Shown here: positions 1-12,462 of the stretch, one piece after another
How positions within the stretch are numbered: position 1 is the first letter of the stretch
Layout: each line of letters opens with the position of its first letter
NCBI RefSeq assembly: GCF_010672455.1
Contig: NZ_JAAHGO010000055.1
Span: 1 to 58,382, forward strand
From: Okeania sp. SIO2C9
GTDB lineage: Bacteria; Cyanobacteriota; Cyanobacteriia; Cyanobacteriales; Microcoleaceae
Direction of reading: 5' to 3'
Length of the DNA: 58,382 nucleotides
The notes under the pieces: generated by a model
Told to the model about the DNA's origin: nothing
The model's database searches: none
What the model saw: the letters and a program-made list of their open reading frames with translations, nothing else
Made by a program: the position numbers and the translations under genes

Positions 1-948
1 TTTAACTTTCAAACTATTGAGTTTTCTAGGTTCTGGCGTTGGTAGGAGGTGTTTGCCTCTCTCCCTGCGCATTTACTAATCTAGCAACTCTACCTTTGAG
101 TGTCAACCCCTTTGAGCAAACTTTTTTTCTTAAGCGCTACAGCTAAGTATTCGTATTTCATATATGACAATGCTTTCAAGGGTTTATTTTTTTTTTGAAA
201 GACATCAAAATAAAATATTAGATTCAAAAATATGCGAAATAATGTCCATGTTGAATTTGATTTTTGGACTATTTCTTTTTGCTTAAAGTTTTGGACTATT
301 TCTTTTTGCTGATAAGGAAATTAAAGGAAAAAGGACTAATACTACGATACTAACTACATATATATACATCATAAGTTATCTCAAATCTAAGGCCACAGAA
401 GAAATTGAAGAAGGCACTTATGCAGGTGGCACTTATGCTGGGCATCGCTGAATACTGGGATGATTTCGGCACTCCACGGGGACACACCGGACACACAGGA
501 CACGGGGATTATGGTTTCTGCTATCTGACAAAATCATCCCGCAATTATGCAATGCCTTATGCTGAAGGAACTTCTCAGAAGGAACTTCAGACCCCTCCTG
601 AAAAGGAGCCACTGAACGGAGTTGCTGTGGGGGATTTAAACCCTTGCTCCCTCTCTGTGATCGCCAGAAGTACCAGGCAGATTGCCTTCTGCCCTCTGTC
701 TTCGTAATTTCTGCCTTTTTGTTCACTATACCTAGCTAATTCTGACAAGCTACATATAATAAAATCTACAAATAACAGGTTCACTATTTACGACGATATA
801 AATTCTCATAAAGGATGAGGATATTGTTATTAATGCCATAGTCTTGGTGTAAAGAATTACTAAAATGAACTAAATAGAGAGTAGTAATGGCCTATAAATG
901 TTATCGTAGGGGTAAAGACAGAAAGCGAAAACTTCTCTAAAGTTCATC
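1..948. other. AT-rich spacer without a recognisable gene
   Basis: I see no convincing coding region. Open frames near 405-784 lie on both strands, have no ribosome binding site and resemble no family. The stretch holds a short tandem repeat at 262-310 and several low-complexity runs. It is probably transposon and repeat debris upstream of the tnpB remnant. Confidence 0.5.
262..310. repeat. Tandem direct repeat, 27-bp period
   Basis: The 22-base word beginning TTTTGGACTATTTC occurs at 262-283 and again at 289-310, giving a 27-bp period. It lies in non-coding sequence, with no sign of function. Confidence 0.7.
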
Positions 949-2294
949 AAACTTACTCATGACTATAGCTATCAAACTAAAATGAGGAAGTTTGCTCAGT
1001 TGTCTATCCATTGAGTCGTTATCAGCTACAATAAAGGTATGAAGCTAGTTGAACGTCATGTTATTACCAAATCACATGATTTGTGGCCAAAAATTGACCA
1101 CAAGGCTTTTTTGTCAAAAAATCTGTTCAATTTAGCAAATTACTATTATCGCTAATATTTTTTTGAAAACAAAAAGAAACTAAGCTTTAATCAACTGTAT
1201 CACAAGGTATCTAAAAGTGACGATTATCAAGCTTTACCTACTAAGGTAAGCAAGCAAATAATCAGAAGATTAGACTCAGCTTGGAGTAGTTATTTTGCAG
1301 CCTTAAAAGCGTGGCAAAAACAGCCAAATAAATTTTTAGGTAAACCAAAAATCCCCAAATATAAACATAAAACATGCATGCCGAAATATTCTGCCCTATC
1401 CAGATGAATCAATTTACAAAAAAACCTTAAAAAAAGGAATTTGTCACCTGTCAATGAGTGAAATAAAAATACCCACTTCACAGACAGAAATAATAGAAGC
1501 CAGAATTATCCCCAAAAGTAGCTGTTACATAATAGAAATAGTCTATGAAAAATCGGAGGAAACAACAGATGATCGACAAGTAGCAGGAGTAGATTTAGGG
1601 GTAAATAACTTAATAGCTGTAACTACAAATCAAACAGGAACTGCACCTCTATTGATTAAAGGCAGACCATTAAAAGCAATTAACACCTTTTATAATAAAC
1701 AGCGCTCTTGTTTACAATCTCAATTAAATAGTCACAATAAAAGTAATTCTCATCGGTAAAAAAAAAATAACTCACAAACGAAATTGCCTAAGAGTAGAAA
1801 ACTATCTTCATACAGCAAGTAAAAGAGTAATAGACTGGTGTGTAAACAATGAAATAGGAATCTTAATCATTGGGCATGATCGGGATTGGAAACAAGAGAT
1901 AAAATTAGGGAAAAAGAACAATAAACAATTTGTGAATATCCCTCATTATAAGTTAATAGAGATGTTAAGATATAAAGCCCAACTAAGAGGAATAAAAGTA
2001 ATAATTACAGAAGAATCCTATACATCTCAATCAAGCTGTTTAGATGGGGATGATTTACAAAAATATGGAGATAAAAAACCGAAATTGAGTGGAAGAAGAG
2101 TAACAAGAGGGTTATATAAAACCAGAGAAAATAAATTATTAAATGCAGATGTAAATGGGTCATTTAATATAATTAAAAAAGTAATTCCTGATGTCTTAGA
2201 CCAAGGAATAAAGGGTTTGCCGTTTAACCCTATGGTGGTAGATCCACTAAGAACAACTAAGCTTTCAGGCTTTTGATTAAGTTTGAGTAAGTTT
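949..2294. mobile_element. Decayed IS with 11-bp inverted ends around a tnpB pseudogene
   Basis: AAACTTACTCA at 949-959 has its exact reverse complement TGAGTAAGTTT at 2284-2294, about 90 bp before and 8 bp after the tnpB remnant. IS200/IS605 elements normally end in subterminal hairpins rather than terminal inverted repeats. These could therefore be element ends, or the sides of an older miniature element, or chance. The placement around the gene makes chance less likely. Confidence 0.35.
1039..2276 (+). pseudogene. TnpB-type transposase/nuclease pseudogene (IS200/IS605 or IS1341 type)
   Basis: Joining frames gives a recognisable TnpB: an N terminus starting MKLVERHVITKSHDLW at 1039, an in-frame stop near 1154, another stop near 1406, a RuvC-I segment (VAGVDLGVNNLIAV) near 1584, a frameshift near 1758, and a C-terminal part ending with the RuvC-III motif NADVNGSFNI near 2144. 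At least two nonsense codons and one frameshift separate the pieces, so no active protein can be made. The loop where the RuvC-II acidic residue is expected reads IGILIIGHDRDWKQ. No tnpA lies next to it. TnpB proteins are RNA-guided nucleases encoded by IS elements; here only a fossil remains. Confidence 0.85.
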
Positions 2295-2340
2295 AGTTGA
2301 GCGGTAGAGGCAATTTATTAAGTATAAGGATTGTTGTGAA

Positions 2341-4224
2341 ATGAAAAATTATGCTTGTATTGCCATTGGTATAAATCAATATGAGTTTATTCAACCTCTC
2401 AGTTATGCTAAACAGGATGCAGAAACACTGCATAGCTTTTTGCTAAACGAAACAAATTTTTCACCAGAACAATGCCTATTATTAACAGATAGTAATTTAT
2501 TACCAATTTGGGAACAACCAACTTATCCTAGTAAAGAAAATATACTAAACCTGATAGAATACTTTTGTCAAAAACAATTGCAAAAGGAAAATTTTCTCTG
2601 GTATTTCTTTAGTGGTTATGGTGTTGTTCATAAAAATCAAGACTATATAATGCCAATTGATGGTAATCCTAAAGACCCTGAAACTACAGGAATATCCATA
2701 ACAAAACTACTAGAAACTTTGAAAATATCTCCTACGGGAGATATTTTGGTTATGTTGGATATTAACCACAATAGTTTTATGGGAATGAACAACAAAATTG
2801 GTGTTAAAACAGTAGAAGTAGCGAGAGAGTTAGAAATACCTCTGTTAATGTCATGTAGTCCACACCAAGTTTCCTATGAAACGTCTGCACTACGTCTAGG
2901 ATTTTTTACAGCGGCTATTATAGAAGGGTTACGTGATGGGAAATGTACAACACTCAAAGAGTTAGATGATTTTTTAAGTAATCGCTTACCGGAATTATCT
3001 GCTCAATATCTACAACCAAAGCAAAATCATCTAATAATGATAAATTCTGCTGAAAAAATGAATCAGGTGATTTTACCTCAAAAAAATTACGATGATTCTA
3101 ACTCTACCGAAGAAAAAGAAAGTGTAATTGTTGATTCATTAATTGCTTCTACAACAAAAAAACAAGTTTTAAAATCAGTAAAAACTCCTTTAACAAACAT
3201 TACTAAAATAAATATGGTGAATGGTAATAAGAGTCATAATCATCAAATTGAATCTCAAATAAATAGTAAAAATAATATATATATAAAAGCAGAAATGTCT
3301 GAAAATATTTCTCAAAATATTAATTCTGATAGATATTTTTTACAAAAGTTGATTGCAGGAAGTAGTCTAACTTTTCTAGTACTTCTATTAGGCGTATTTT
3401 TAACAAATAAATCTATATTTACAGGTACACAGGCAGTAGGTTTAAGAACTATATCTACTATAAAAATGGAGGAAGATGAGTCATCAGAAGTAAGTTTATC
3501 AACATTACCTGTGGTCTCTTCTTCTGAAGGTCAATCTAAGGGAAAAACTGATGTTACTAAAGAAGGCAGCAAAAAGCAAGAAGAAAATCAAGCTCCAGCA
3601 AATCAATTAATATTATCTGAAGCTGCAACTGAACTTGATTCACTTACAGCTTCTAGTTTTAGTAAAGCAATTATTAAAGCTTCCCAAATTTCTCAAAGTG
3701 ATCCGCTTTATCCTGAAGCACAAAATCAAATAGAACGTTGGAGTTTAACTATTCTTGATATAGCTAGTGGACGAGCATTTAAAGGAGATTATGATGGTGC
3801 AATTAATACAGCTAAATTAGTCCCTGTGAGTGTCCGACCAATTTATCAAGAAGCACAGTTAGCGATCGCTGAATGGCAACCCCAAGTAACTCAACAAAAA
3901 AAAGCTAATAAAGGGTTTAATGAAGGATTACTCAAAACTGCAAAAGAAAAGATTAAGCCAGGACTAGCTTCATCTTATATTGAAGCAATTAATGATGCCC
4001 GTAAAGTTCTACCTGGTGAGCCTAAGTATGAAGAAGCTCAAAAACTTATTACTCAGTGGAGTAATACTATTTTTAGCATAGCTAAAGTACGAGCCAAAAA
4101 TAACAACTTAAGTGAAGCTATTTTGGCTGGTGAATTAGTTCCTTATGGAACACCAGCTTATGGATCTGCTCAAGAAGCACTAGCAGACTGGAAAAACCAA
4201 CAACAAACAAAGAAAAAAAATTGA
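2341..4224 (+). CDS. Pseudo-orthocaspase (YN type) with membrane anchor and helical repeats
   Basis: Residues 1-240 form a caspase-like (peptidase C14) domain: ACIAIGINQY at the start, WYFFSGYG at 87-94 where orthocaspases have the catalytic FSGHG, and LDINHNS at 139-145 where the catalytic Cys of DxCHSG is expected. The dyad His is therefore Tyr93 and the Cys is Asn142. Cyanobacterial orthocaspase families are known to include such Y-type, probably non-proteolytic members. A hydrophobic segment at about 338-357 should anchor the protein. The C terminus (about 400-620) contains helical repeats of the form AI..A..VP...Y.EAQ..I..W, the same kind found in the protein at 22837-25035. The start follows GTTGTGAA with no strong Shine-Dalgarno. 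The likely role is scaffolding or regulation rather than cleavage, which is inference. Confidence 0.8.
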   Translation: MKNYACIAIGINQYEFIQPLSYAKQDAETLHSFLLNETNFSPEQCLLLTDSNLLPIWEQPTYPSKENILNLIEYFCQKQLQKENFLWYFFSGYGVVHKNQDYIMPIDGNPKDPETTGISITKLLETLKISPTGDILVMLDINHNSFMGMNNKIGVKTVEVARELEIPLLMSCSPHQVSYETSALRLGFFTAAIIEGLRDGKCTTLKELDDFLSNRLPELSAQYLQPKQNHLIMINSAEKMNQVILPQKNYDDSNSTEEKESVIVDSLIASTTKKQVLKSVKTPLTNITKINMVNGNKSHNHQIESQINSKNNIYIKAEMSENISQNINSDRYFLQKLIAGSSLTFLVLLLGVFLTNKSIFTGTQAVGLRTISTIKMEEDESSEVSLSTLPVVSSSEGQSKGKTDVTKEGSKKQEENQAPANQLILSEAATELDSLTASSFSKAIIKASQISQSDPLYPEAQNQIERWSLTILDIASGRAFKGDYDGAINTAKLVPVSVRPIYQEAQLAIAEWQPQVTQQKKANKGFNEGLLKTAKEKIKPGLASSYIEAINDARKVLPGEPKYEEAQKLITQWSNTIFSIAKVRAKNNNLSEAILAGELVPYGTPAYGSAQEALADWKNQQQTKKKN

Positions 4225-4597
4225 ACCAATCGTAATAATAAATTATCAATCAATAGCTATATTTATAAAAATTATAGAAGCATAGCTTACTGATAACTTT
4301 AACTATGCTGTATTCAAGTAATTAATTTGGCTATGCTCAATTCAATACTGAACTTAGGGGATAGAAGTTAGGGAATAGCAGAAGTCCAAGGATAGGATGT
4401 AGTGATTTTTATTGCTATTCCTTCATAGGTCATAATAAGAAAATATGAAGTATAAAAATTTGTATTGCTTAGTTGAGTCAACAGCTAAATTGATGAATTC
4501 TATCTTCACTAATCAAGTAGTTTATAGTTATTCATTGTATAAAATTACTCTCCAGTAAAGTATGAATTTAAATTATAATTATAAGTTTTAAAATATA

Positions 4598-4714
4598 TAT
4601 AGCAATCAGGAATGATTTATTAAAGAGAACTATAAATTTATAGTGTTAGGAATCATCAAGATGTCTTGATTGATTGTCCACTTAGCTTCTCACATCTGAT
4701 TCCTGATTGCTATA
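4598..4714. repeat. MITE-like element with 16-bp perfect terminal inverted repeats
   Basis: TATAGCAATCAGGAAT at 4598-4613 is matched by its exact reverse complement at 4699-4714. The 117-bp unit has no coding capacity. It has the size and symmetry of a miniature inverted-repeat transposable element and, if transcribed, would fold into a stem-loop. Confidence 0.7.
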
Positions 4715-4742
4715 GTTTTTTTAAATGATTTGTAAATTTAGA

Positions 4743-4929
4743 TAGTGGGACTTAAACATTTTTAGGTCGAAAAATGCCTGAGAGTCGGTCTAGATCACGA
4801 AATTACGTCAATGCCCTAAAAATGCCTAGAACCCTTAGTAATTAAGGATTTATGCCTTTTGAACTTCAAAGCCTTTTCCTGTCTATATTTAAGCGTATTT
4901 TCTACTTCTATTTTGTGTAAGTCCCAATA
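4743..4929. repeat. MITE-like element with imperfect 16-bp terminal inverted repeats
   Basis: TAGTGGGACTTAAACA at 4743-4758 matches the reverse complement of 4914-4929 at 14 of 16 positions. A third inverted copy of AGTGGGACTT lies at about 5165-5174, so the mobile unit could instead extend to about 5175. It is non-coding. Confidence 0.5.
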
Positions 4930-5964
4930 GTCTTTATTTTTGACAAAAAAATTTCTGCATTCTCTTTCCCTGATTGGAGTGCACCTTCCCTCTTTTGGTC
5001 GATTGGATATGGGGCGCAGGTTTCTCTTCCCGACAAGACCCTAAGCATTTTTTTAGGGAATGCTGCGAAATATATCAGCGATAGCTGTTAACGTAGTTTT
5101 GTGCTAGCAAAATGCTCTCTTGCCTCTAGTCTCTTATAGAAGAGCTAAAGCACTTCGCTAACATAAAGTCCCACTGCTGTTGTTTTTTGTGGACTATTGA
5201 GTGTTTATGAGCCAGATAAAAATTTTATAGTAGTTGAAAATTCAACTTTTTCTGATGTTAATAAGTATATATTCAATTGTGGAGACTACAATAATTTTGT
5301 GTCCAAATAATCCACAACCATATTTTAATAAGTTCTGCTCAAAAAAATTAATATTAAAATTAGTCTGATAGCTTGATAATACAAATTAATATTTACAATG
5401 TCTACTAAATTTTAGTAATTTTTAATATAATTAAAATCTTTAAATATTGAAGCATTATCTGCTTTAAAACTTTAGTATTTTTAACTAATTTAGCTTAGTA
5501 GCTAAATCAGAATATTCCTACAATTTAAGATACAGTAATTATCAGTTAAATATAAAGCAAAAAAGTAAAGTTGTCTGAAATTATAATTACTAACCAATCT
5601 AAGTACCGATACTGAATTTCAAAAAATAGCTACAATAGAAGTAAGATATCTAATGCAGGTTAACTACATTATATATTCCTGGATTCCTTATTGCTGAAAA
5701 CTCACATTTTTCCCTCGTCAATTGAAAGAATGCTACAAGCAAAAGCTTTCTCAATACTTTACTTAGTTAATGGATAAGAAATGAGGATTTTATTATCTAC
5801 AAGAGTTAAATGGAGTATACCGTCAATAGATATAGTTCCATTCGTGAATTTCTGGAGTTGATTGAATTTTCAACCCTAAATTAATCCTTAACAAGAGAAA
5901 ATTAATATTAAAGTTATGTAGCTTGTAAACCTAAGAAATTCTGTCAATCAGAAACTCGTCTACT

Positions 5965-8900
5965 ATGACTCACACCCAGCTAAAATCCCAAAAATTTGAT
6001 AAACTTCTAGAATCATTGATCCATAAAGCTTGTTTAAGTATTAATGGAGATTATGTAGAAGTATGGATACCAGATAGTAATGGTACTAGGATGGAGTGTA
6101 GTCCAATCTGGTATGGACGACCTGAGATTCAAGAATTACTAACAAAATTTCATAGTTACAGTGAAGAAATAACATTTCCACCTAATGTTGATATGGCTGG
6201 TCGAATTTGGATTTCTCAACAACCAGAGTGGGAACAAGATATTAGTAGTTTATCAGAAACAATTTATGTACGAACTAAAAAAGCAACTGAAGTGGGTATC
6301 CAAACAGCTTTAGGATTTCCAATTTTAGCGAACAATATTGTTGCTGCAGTTATTATTTTTTATTTTAGAGAAATTCGGCAGTACGATCAAAATATAGTAG
6401 ATTTAATATTTTCTTTCAGCCACTTAGGAGCATTGATTTCAAATATATCTTCTCCAATGAGACTACTTGATAATCAAGATTACTTCCGCCTAATGATAGA
6501 AAGTAATTCTGATGCAGTCACGGTTATAGATATTGGGGGCAATATTTTATATAATAATTTAGCCACCGAAAAAATCTTCGGTTATCAAAGGCAAGAATTA
6601 ATTGGAAGAAATTTTCTAAAATTTGTTCATCAAGATGATTTTTTACTTATTATAGATAAATTAACGGAGATTATTCATAATCCAGAATCAACAGTAAACA
6701 TACAAGCAAGACTTTATCATATTGATGGTTCCTGGAATCTATATGATTTGGAAGCAAAAATTTTTTTTAAAACATCAGAAATTGAGCAAATACTAATCTA
6801 TAGTCGCGATATTTCACAATTAAATCAGGAAGATTTTTTACCTAAACAAGACTTATTTTATACAAAAGAAATAGTAAAAAGTAGCAACAATGGAATAGTA
6901 AAATTTGATATTAATTATAATTGTATAGATTGGAATAATCGACTAGAACAAATATCAGGAATTAGTACCAATGATGCTATTGGTAAATCAATATTCGCTC
7001 TATTAGTATTCACTGTAAATCACAAAAAAAAATCTGAAAATATTTTTTTTCAATCTCAAATAATCAATAGTAAAAATGCTTTTAATGAAACCATACAATC
7101 TACTGCCATAAATACAGAAAAAGAAAGATTATTAGAATTTGATTCTTACCCTATTAACAATGAAAAAGATCAATTTATTGGTGGCTTGATTACCATTCGC
7201 GATATTACTGAAAACCAACAGCAAAACACGCGAAAATATGATATCTTTAAAAAAATTTTACTAGAACATATACCTATAGCAGTAGCTATTTTAGACCAAG
7301 ATATGTGCTACTTATGGACATCTAGGCGTTGGTTAACTGATTACAATTTAACAGAAAAAGATATTATTGGGCATAGTCACTATGAAGTTTTTCCCAACAT
7401 TACCGACCGCTGGAAGCAAATTTATACCACTTGTCTTGCAGGAGAAATTCAAAAATGCGAGGAAGATCGATTTTCTAAACCAGATGGTTTCTTGGACTGG
7501 ATACGATGGGAAATACACCCTTGGTATAATAGTAAAGGTGAAATTGGTGGCATAATTATTTTCACTGAAGTAATAACAAATTATAAATTATCGCAGAAAG
7601 AACTTATAGATCGAAATGCTAACTTACAACAGGTAGTAGATGCTGCAACAGAAGTTGCGCTCATTGCTACAAATATTGACGGTCAGATTACCACATTTAA
7701 TTCTGGTGCACAGAAGCTTTTGGGTTATGAGAACAAAGAAGTAGTTGGTAAAGAAAACCTGACAATATTTCACGACAAATTTCAATTGATAGAACGCACC
7801 AAAGAATTAAGCAAGAAATTAAATCGCCCCATAAAAGATTTCGATACGTTAGTAGAATCAGCACGGCAAGGAATTTTTACATCTCAAGAATGGAATTACA
7901 TCAGAAAAGATGGTTCTAATTTATTAGTAAATTTAGTCATCACAACACAACTTGATAGTGAAGGAAAAATTATTGGATTTCTTGGTACTGCTATTGATAT
8001 TACACAACAAAAACAAACAGAAACTAAACTAAAACAAGCAGAAAAAAATATTCGCGGTTTCTATACATTAGCTTCAGAAACAGACCAAAATCTTGATACT
8101 CTTTTACAAAGAATTTTGGAAATGGGGCGAAAGCAATATGGAACAGAAATAGGCATCTTAGCAAAGATTAAAGGAGAAACTTATGAAGTAGTAGCATCTC
8201 AAGTACTCCAGGGGTTTCCTTTTTCGATCACAGCAGGAGATACAACCGATATAAAACAAACTTATTGTAGCGAGACAATCAAAAAAAATGAACCAATAAG
8301 TATTGAAGCAGCAGGAAATTCAGAATGGCAAAATCATCCTGCTTATGCTCAAACATTTTTTAAGCTAGAAACTTACATTGGGTGTCGCGTAATGGTAGAA
8401 GGTAAGGTGTATGGTACTATAAATTTTGCAAGTCCATACCCAAAAACGGAATCCTTTAAACAGAGCGATCACCAGATATTAAAACTAATGGCACAATGGG
8501 TAGGAAATCAAATAGAACGTTATTCCTCAAAAGCTGCCTTAAAAAACAACATAAAACACATTTTACTCCATAAACGGTTAACCACAGAAATTCGTTCTAG
8601 CTTAAATAGCGATCGCATATTTCAAACAGCAGTCAAACTAATAGGTCAAACATTTAAAGTAAATCGCTGCTTAATTTATTGCTATATTGTTAAACCATCA
8701 CCACAAATTCCTCTAGTAGAAGAATATCTCGAATCAGGTTATAAATCAATACAAGGTCTATCACTAGTATTAGAGGAAAACCATAGTCTGCAAAAATTAT
8801 TAGCTCAAGACGAAGCTATTAGTAGCGAAAACACTCAATTAGATCCATTATTATTCAAAGATACTGAAGTTTGTTGCTTAATAGAAGTGAAGTCAGTATT

Positions 8901-11394
8901 AGCAATTCGCACCTCATACAAAGGAGAACCGAACGGAGTAATTGTTCTACATCAATGCGACCGCATTCGTCATTGGGCAAATGAAGAGATATATTTATTA
9001 GAGTCAGTTGCTGTACAAGTAGGAATTGCCCTAGCACAAGCTCATTATGTAGAGCAAGAAAAACGGCGACAAATAGAACTACAAACTGAAAATTTAGAGT
9101 TAGAAGTAGCGAAACAAGAAGCTGAATCTGCCAATCGAGCTAAAAGTGAATTTCTAGCTATGATGAGTCATGAAATTAGGACTCCAATGAATGCAATAAT
9201 TGGCATGACTGGGTTATTACTGGATACAAAATTAGACTCTCAACAACAAGATTTTGTAGACACTATTCGTCATAGTAGTGATTCATTGCTAACAATTATT
9301 AATGACATTCTTGATTTTTCTAAAATTGAATCTGGGAAACTAGAATTAGAAGACCAACCTTTTAATCTCCGCAGTTGTATAGAATCAGCCTTAGATTTAG
9401 TAACCCCCCAAGCTGGTGCTAAAGGTTTAGAATTAGCTTATATTATCCATCAATATACCCCAGAAGCAATAGTAGGTGATGTGACAAGGTTACGTCAAAT
9501 ACTTGCCAACTTACTTTCTAATGCTGTTAAATTTACTGCTAGTGGGGAAGTCATTGTCTCAGTAAATGGAAAAAATTGGTTGTCAGCTAATAGTCAATTG
9601 TCTCAGTCAGAAGATATTGATAATAACCAAACCAGTACAAACTCAGTAGCTAAAAGAAATCCCACACCTGTTGATAACCTATACGAAATTGAATTTGCGG
9701 TAACAGACACAGGAATCGGAATTCCTACAGATAGATTAGAAAGATTATTTAAACCTTTTAGTCAAATAGATGCTTCAATGACCAGAAATTATGGAGGTAC
9801 AGGTTTAGGATTAGCTATTAGCAAAAGGTTAAGTGAGGCTATGGGTGGTCAAATGTGGGTGGAAAGTGAAATAGATAAAGGTTCTACTTTTCATTTTACC
9901 ATGATGGCAATGGCAACTGAAACAAATACTGAATCTAACCTCAAAAAATCACAGCCTGAACTTACAGAAAAGCGACTACTTGTAGTTGATGATAATGCAA
10001 CTAATCGCCAAATTATCACTCTACAAGTACAATCTTGGGGAATGAATGTCACAGCAGTGGAGTCAGGAGAAACAGCTTTACATTTACTCCGCTGTGGGGA
10101 AATTTTTGACATTGCAATACTAGACTTACAAATGCCAGAAATGGATGGCTTAACCTTAGCGGAGAAAATTCAATCCATGCCAGAATATAGAAAATTGCCT
10201 TTAGTAATGCTAAGTTCAATAGGCAAACTGACATCAGAAGAAATTGCAGGAAGAGCTTCATTTGCAGCTTTTGTGAGTAAACCAATTAAACAGTCTAACT
10301 TATATGAAATGTTAGTTTCTGTGCTAGGAGTACAACCAATATCAGTGAATCCTGAAACTTCAAAAGCAAAATCAATTTTAAGTGATGAAGTAGAAGTTGG
10401 GTTGCCATTACACATCCTGATAGTAGAGGATGTAACGGTAAATCAGAAAGTAGCTTTACTCTCCTTAAAGAGACTAGGTTATCGTGCTGATATAGCTAAT
10501 AATGGATTGGAAGCTCTAGAAGCATTGCGCCGTCAACACTATGATTTAGTTTTCATGGATGTACGAATGCCAGAAATGGATGGTTTAGAGGCAACAAAAC
10601 GAATTTGTCAAATTTTCTCTGAAGTCAAACGACCTTGGATCGTAGCTATGACTGCTCACGCAATGCGGGGCGATCGTGAAGAGTGTTTAGAAGCAGGGAT
10701 GAATGACTATATAAGTAAACCAGTGCGAGTGGAAGCATTGGTCGAAGCATTAAATAATTATATTAGTCACAGAAAGTCAAAACAGATAAATGATTTGCCC
10801 ACAAAAAGTTTAGTAGTAGAAGATAAGATAGTTGCAGCAGTAAAAGAAGTTGATTCACAATCAAATCAACTTAATCAAGAGTTAATTCCAGAACAAATTG
10901 TAAATTTGGAAAATCAAGTTCCAGTAGAATCAAATATTACTCTACAAAATAATCTAGTATTAGAAGATGAAGATCGCAACGATCATTTATCTTTAGTCAA
11001 CTCTCTCAACGAAAATATATCAAACTTTATAACTCCACCTATTGATGAATCAGTATTTGAATATCTAAGAGAGCAAGCGGCAGGGGGAGACGAAAGCATT
11101 TTACAAGAAATAATTAATAGTTATTTAGAGGAAGCTCCTCAAAAGCGAGATGCAATTATAGCAGCAATATTAGCTCAAGATGGAACTGCATTGAGAAATG
11201 CGGCTCATGCTCTAAAATCTCTTAGCTTAACCATAGGAGCTAATAATTTAGCTCAACTATGTGGACAATTAGAAGCAATAGGTAGTATGGGCACAACAGA
11301 AAATGCAGAGCAATTAACAGAAGTAATGAATCAAGAACATCATAGAGTGAAAGTAGCATTACAATCAAAAAATAGAAATAAATCTATAAAATGA
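5965..11394 (+). CDS. Giant hybrid sensor histidine kinase (PAS/GAF, HisKA, HATPase, REC, REC, Hpt)
   Basis: This 1809-residue protein has no clear membrane segment and should be cytosolic. Approximate order: GAF-like 1-160, four PAS-type domains 170-690, GAF 700-850, GAF 865-1025, coiled-coil linker, HisKA with [11 protein letters not shown] (phospho-acceptor His1069), HATPase_c with the N box [10 protein letters not shown] and DTGIGIP, receiver 1 ([17 protein letters not shown]), receiver 2 ([17 protein letters not shown]) and a C-terminal Hpt domain with AAHALKSLS (His1748). All phosphorelay residues expected for a BarA/ArcB-like multi-step kinase are present. The stop overlaps the next start by 4 bases (ATGA), so it is translationally coupled to the diguanylate cyclase, which is probably its output partner. 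The ligand is unknown. A long non-coding leader precedes it. Confidence 0.93.
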   Translation: MTHTQLKSQKFDKLLESLIHKACLSINGDYVEVWIPDSNGTRMECSPIWYGRPEIQELLTKFHSYSEEITFPPNVDMAGRIWISQQPEWEQDISSLSETIYVRTKKATEVGIQTALGFPILANNIVAAVIIFYFREIRQYDQNIVDLIFSFSHLGALISNISSPMRLLDNQDYFRLMIESNSDAVTVIDIGGNILYNNLATEKIFGYQRQELIGRNFLKFVHQDDFLLIIDKLTEIIHNPESTVNIQARLYHIDGSWNLYDLEAKIFFKTSEIEQILIYSRDISQLNQEDFLPKQDLFYTKEIVKSSNNGIVKFDINYNCIDWNNRLEQISGISTNDAIGKSIFALLVFTVNHKKKSENIFFQSQIINSKNAFNETIQSTAINTEKERLLEFDSYPINNEKDQFIGGLITIRDITENQQQNTRKYDIFKKILLEHIPIAVAILDQDMCYLWTSRRWLTDYNLTEKDIIGHSHYEVFPNITDRWKQIYTTCLAGEIQKCEEDRFSKPDGFLDWIRWEIHPWYNSKGEIGGIIIFTEVITNYKLSQKELIDRNANLQQVVDAATEVALIATNIDGQITTFNSGAQKLLGYENKEVVGKENLTIFHDKFQLIERTKELSKKLNRPIKDFDTLVESARQGIFTSQEWNYIRKDGSNLLVNLVITTQLDSEGKIIGFLGTAIDITQQKQTETKLKQAEKNIRGFYTLASETDQNLDTLLQRILEMGRKQYGTEIGILAKIKGETYEVVASQVLQGFPFSITAGDTTDIKQTYCSETIKKNEPISIEAAGNSEWQNHPAYAQTFFKLETYIGCRVMVEGKVYGTINFASPYPKTESFKQSDHQILKLMAQWVGNQIERYSSKAALKNNIKHILLHKRLTTEIRSSLNSDRIFQTAVKLIGQTFKVNRCLIYCYIVKPSPQIPLVEEYLESGYKSIQGLSLVLEENHSLQKLLAQDEAISSENTQLDPLLFKDTEVCCLIEVKSVLAIRTSYKGEPNGVIVLHQCDRIRHWANEEIYLLESVAVQVGIALAQAHYVEQEKRRQIELQTENLELEVAKQEAESANRAKSEFLAMMSHEIRTPMNAIIGMTGLLLDTKLDSQQQDFVDTIRHSSDSLLTIINDILDFSKIESGKLELEDQPFNLRSCIESALDLVTPQAGAKGLELAYIIHQYTPEAIVGDVTRLRQILANLLSNAVKFTASGEVIVSVNGKNWLSANSQLSQSEDIDNNQTSTNSVAKRNPTPVDNLYEIEFAVTDTGIGIPTDRLERLFKPFSQIDASMTRNYGGTGLGLAISKRLSEAMGGQMWVESEIDKGSTFHFTMMAMATETNTESNLKKSQPELTEKRLLVVDDNATNRQIITLQVQSWGMNVTAVESGETALHLLRCGEIFDIAILDLQMPEMDGLTLAEKIQSMPEYRKLPLVMLSSIGKLTSEEIAGRASFAAFVSKPIKQSNLYEMLVSVLGVQPISVNPETSKAKSILSDEVEVGLPLHILIVEDVTVNQKVALLSLKRLGYRADIANNGLEALEALRRQHYDLVFMDVRMPEMDGLEATKRICQIFSEVKRPWIVAMTAHAMRGDREECLEAGMNDYISKPVRVEALVEALNNYISHRKSKQINDLPTKSLVVEDKIVAAVKEVDSQSNQLNQELIPEQIVNLENQVPVESNITLQNNLVLEDEDRNDHLSLVNSLNENISNFITPPIDESVFEYLREQAAGGDESILQEIINSYLEEAPQKRDAIIAAILAQDGTALRNAAHALKSLSLTIGANNLAQLCGQLEAIGSMGTTENAEQLTEVMNQEHHRVKVALQSKNRNKSIK

Positions 11395-12398
11395 TTAAAC
11401 CAGGTTGTTGGACTGTAGCACCCCGAATACTAATAGTTGATGATGAAAAGACTATTCGACTAATACTGCGTCGTATATTGCAGAAAGATGGGTATCAAGT
11501 TATTGAGGCAAATAATGGAGAACAATGCTTAGAAATTTGTCAAAAACAATTAGCAGATATGGTATTACTTGATGCAATGATGCCCCAAATGGATGGCTTT
11601 ACTTGCTGTGCTAAACTACATCAGCTATTGGGAGAAGATAGTCCACCAGTATTAATGATTACAGTTCTTGACGATCAAGCATCTGTTGATTTAGCATTCC
11701 AAGTAGGAGCAACAGATTATATTACTAAACCAATTCACTGGGCAGTTTTACGTCAACGAGTTCGACGTTTATTGCAAACTCAATGGGCAATGAGTGAACT
11801 ACGACGACAAATAGAAAAAGAACAGATGTTGATTGAAAAACTGGGAAAAGCTAATAAAGAATTGGAGCGTTTAGCTTCTTTAGATAGTTTAACCATGATT
11901 GCTAATCGTCGCAACTTTGAGCAGTTTATAGAAAGTGAGTGGAAGCGTTCTCATAGAAATGGTTTGCCATTATCCATAATTATGTGTGATGTGGATTTTT
12001 TTAAAGCTTATAATGATACTTATGGCCATCAAGCAGGAGATACTTGCTTAAAGAAAATTGCTGATATTATAATTCAAAATGTTAATCGTTCTACTGATTT
12101 AGTAGCTCGTTATGGAGGTGAAGAATTTGTAGTTGTTTTACCAGAAACAGGGGTAGAAGGAGCTGTTTATGTGGGAGAAAAAATTTGTAAAAGTATTAAA
12201 GATGCTGCTATTGCTCATCAAGGTTCAAAAATTAGTAATTGTGTGACAATTAGTTGTGGAGTTGCTACTAGAAAATCATTATTATGGGAATCTGAATCTG
12301 AATTTCAGCCTAGTGATTTAATTAAAGAGGCAGATTCAGCACTTTATGAGGCTAAATCTCAAGGGCGCGACCGAGTTTATTATTCTTGTATAGATTAA
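11391..12398 (+). CDS. Response-regulator diguanylate cyclase (REC-GGDEF)
   Basis: The 335-residue protein has an N-terminal receiver domain ([15 protein letters not shown], phospho-acceptor Asp61 in [11 protein letters not shown], conserved Lys in ITKPIHW) joined by a short helical linker to a GGDEF domain (about 170-335). The active-site loop reads GGEEF at 242-246, a functional variant. An RxxD inhibitory site (Arg233-Asp236, RSTD) lies the usual five residues upstream, so product feedback by cyclic di-GMP is expected. The architecture is that of PleD/WspR-type cyclases activated by phosphorylation. The 4-base overlap with the upstream hybrid kinase points to direct pairing with it or with its Hpt domain. 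Confidence 0.93.
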   Translation: MIKPGCWTVAPRILIVDDEKTIRLILRRILQKDGYQVIEANNGEQCLEICQKQLADMVLLDAMMPQMDGFTCCAKLHQLLGEDSPPVLMITVLDDQASVDLAFQVGATDYITKPIHWAVLRQRVRRLLQTQWAMSELRRQIEKEQMLIEKLGKANKELERLASLDSLTMIANRRNFEQFIESEWKRSHRNGLPLSIIMCDVDFFKAYNDTYGHQAGDTCLKKIADIIIQNVNRSTDLVARYGGEEFVVVLPETGVEGAVYVGEKICKSIKDAAIAHQGSKISNCVTISCGVATRKSLLWESESEFQPSDLIKEADSALYEAKSQGRDRVYYSCID

Positions 12399-12462
12399 AT
12401 AATTGTCATTATTACGAAACTTTTTTTTAATAAAAATTATTCTCAGTGAATGGATTTAATAA

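Larger units (their letters stand above)
4225..5964. other. 1.7-kb non-coding spacer with MITE-like elements
   Basis: No coding region is supported. The stretch contains two inverted-repeat elements (4598-4714 and 4743-4929), another inverted copy of the AGTGGGACTT end near 5165-5174, and an inverted copy (4990-5010) of a word also present at 33732-33750 and 34159-34177. The last 700 bases before the kinase gene are very AT-rich and probably hold its promoter, which I cannot place. Confidence 0.6.

Noticed and set aside
405-784. Three overlapping open frames on both strands near the window start
   Set aside because: No ribosome binding site, no family similarity, odd composition, and they overlap each other; most likely chance frames in spacer DNA.
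10049-10415. Minus-strand frames inside the hybrid kinase gene
   Set aside because: They are shadows of the long plus-strand gene, whose domains are unmistakable.
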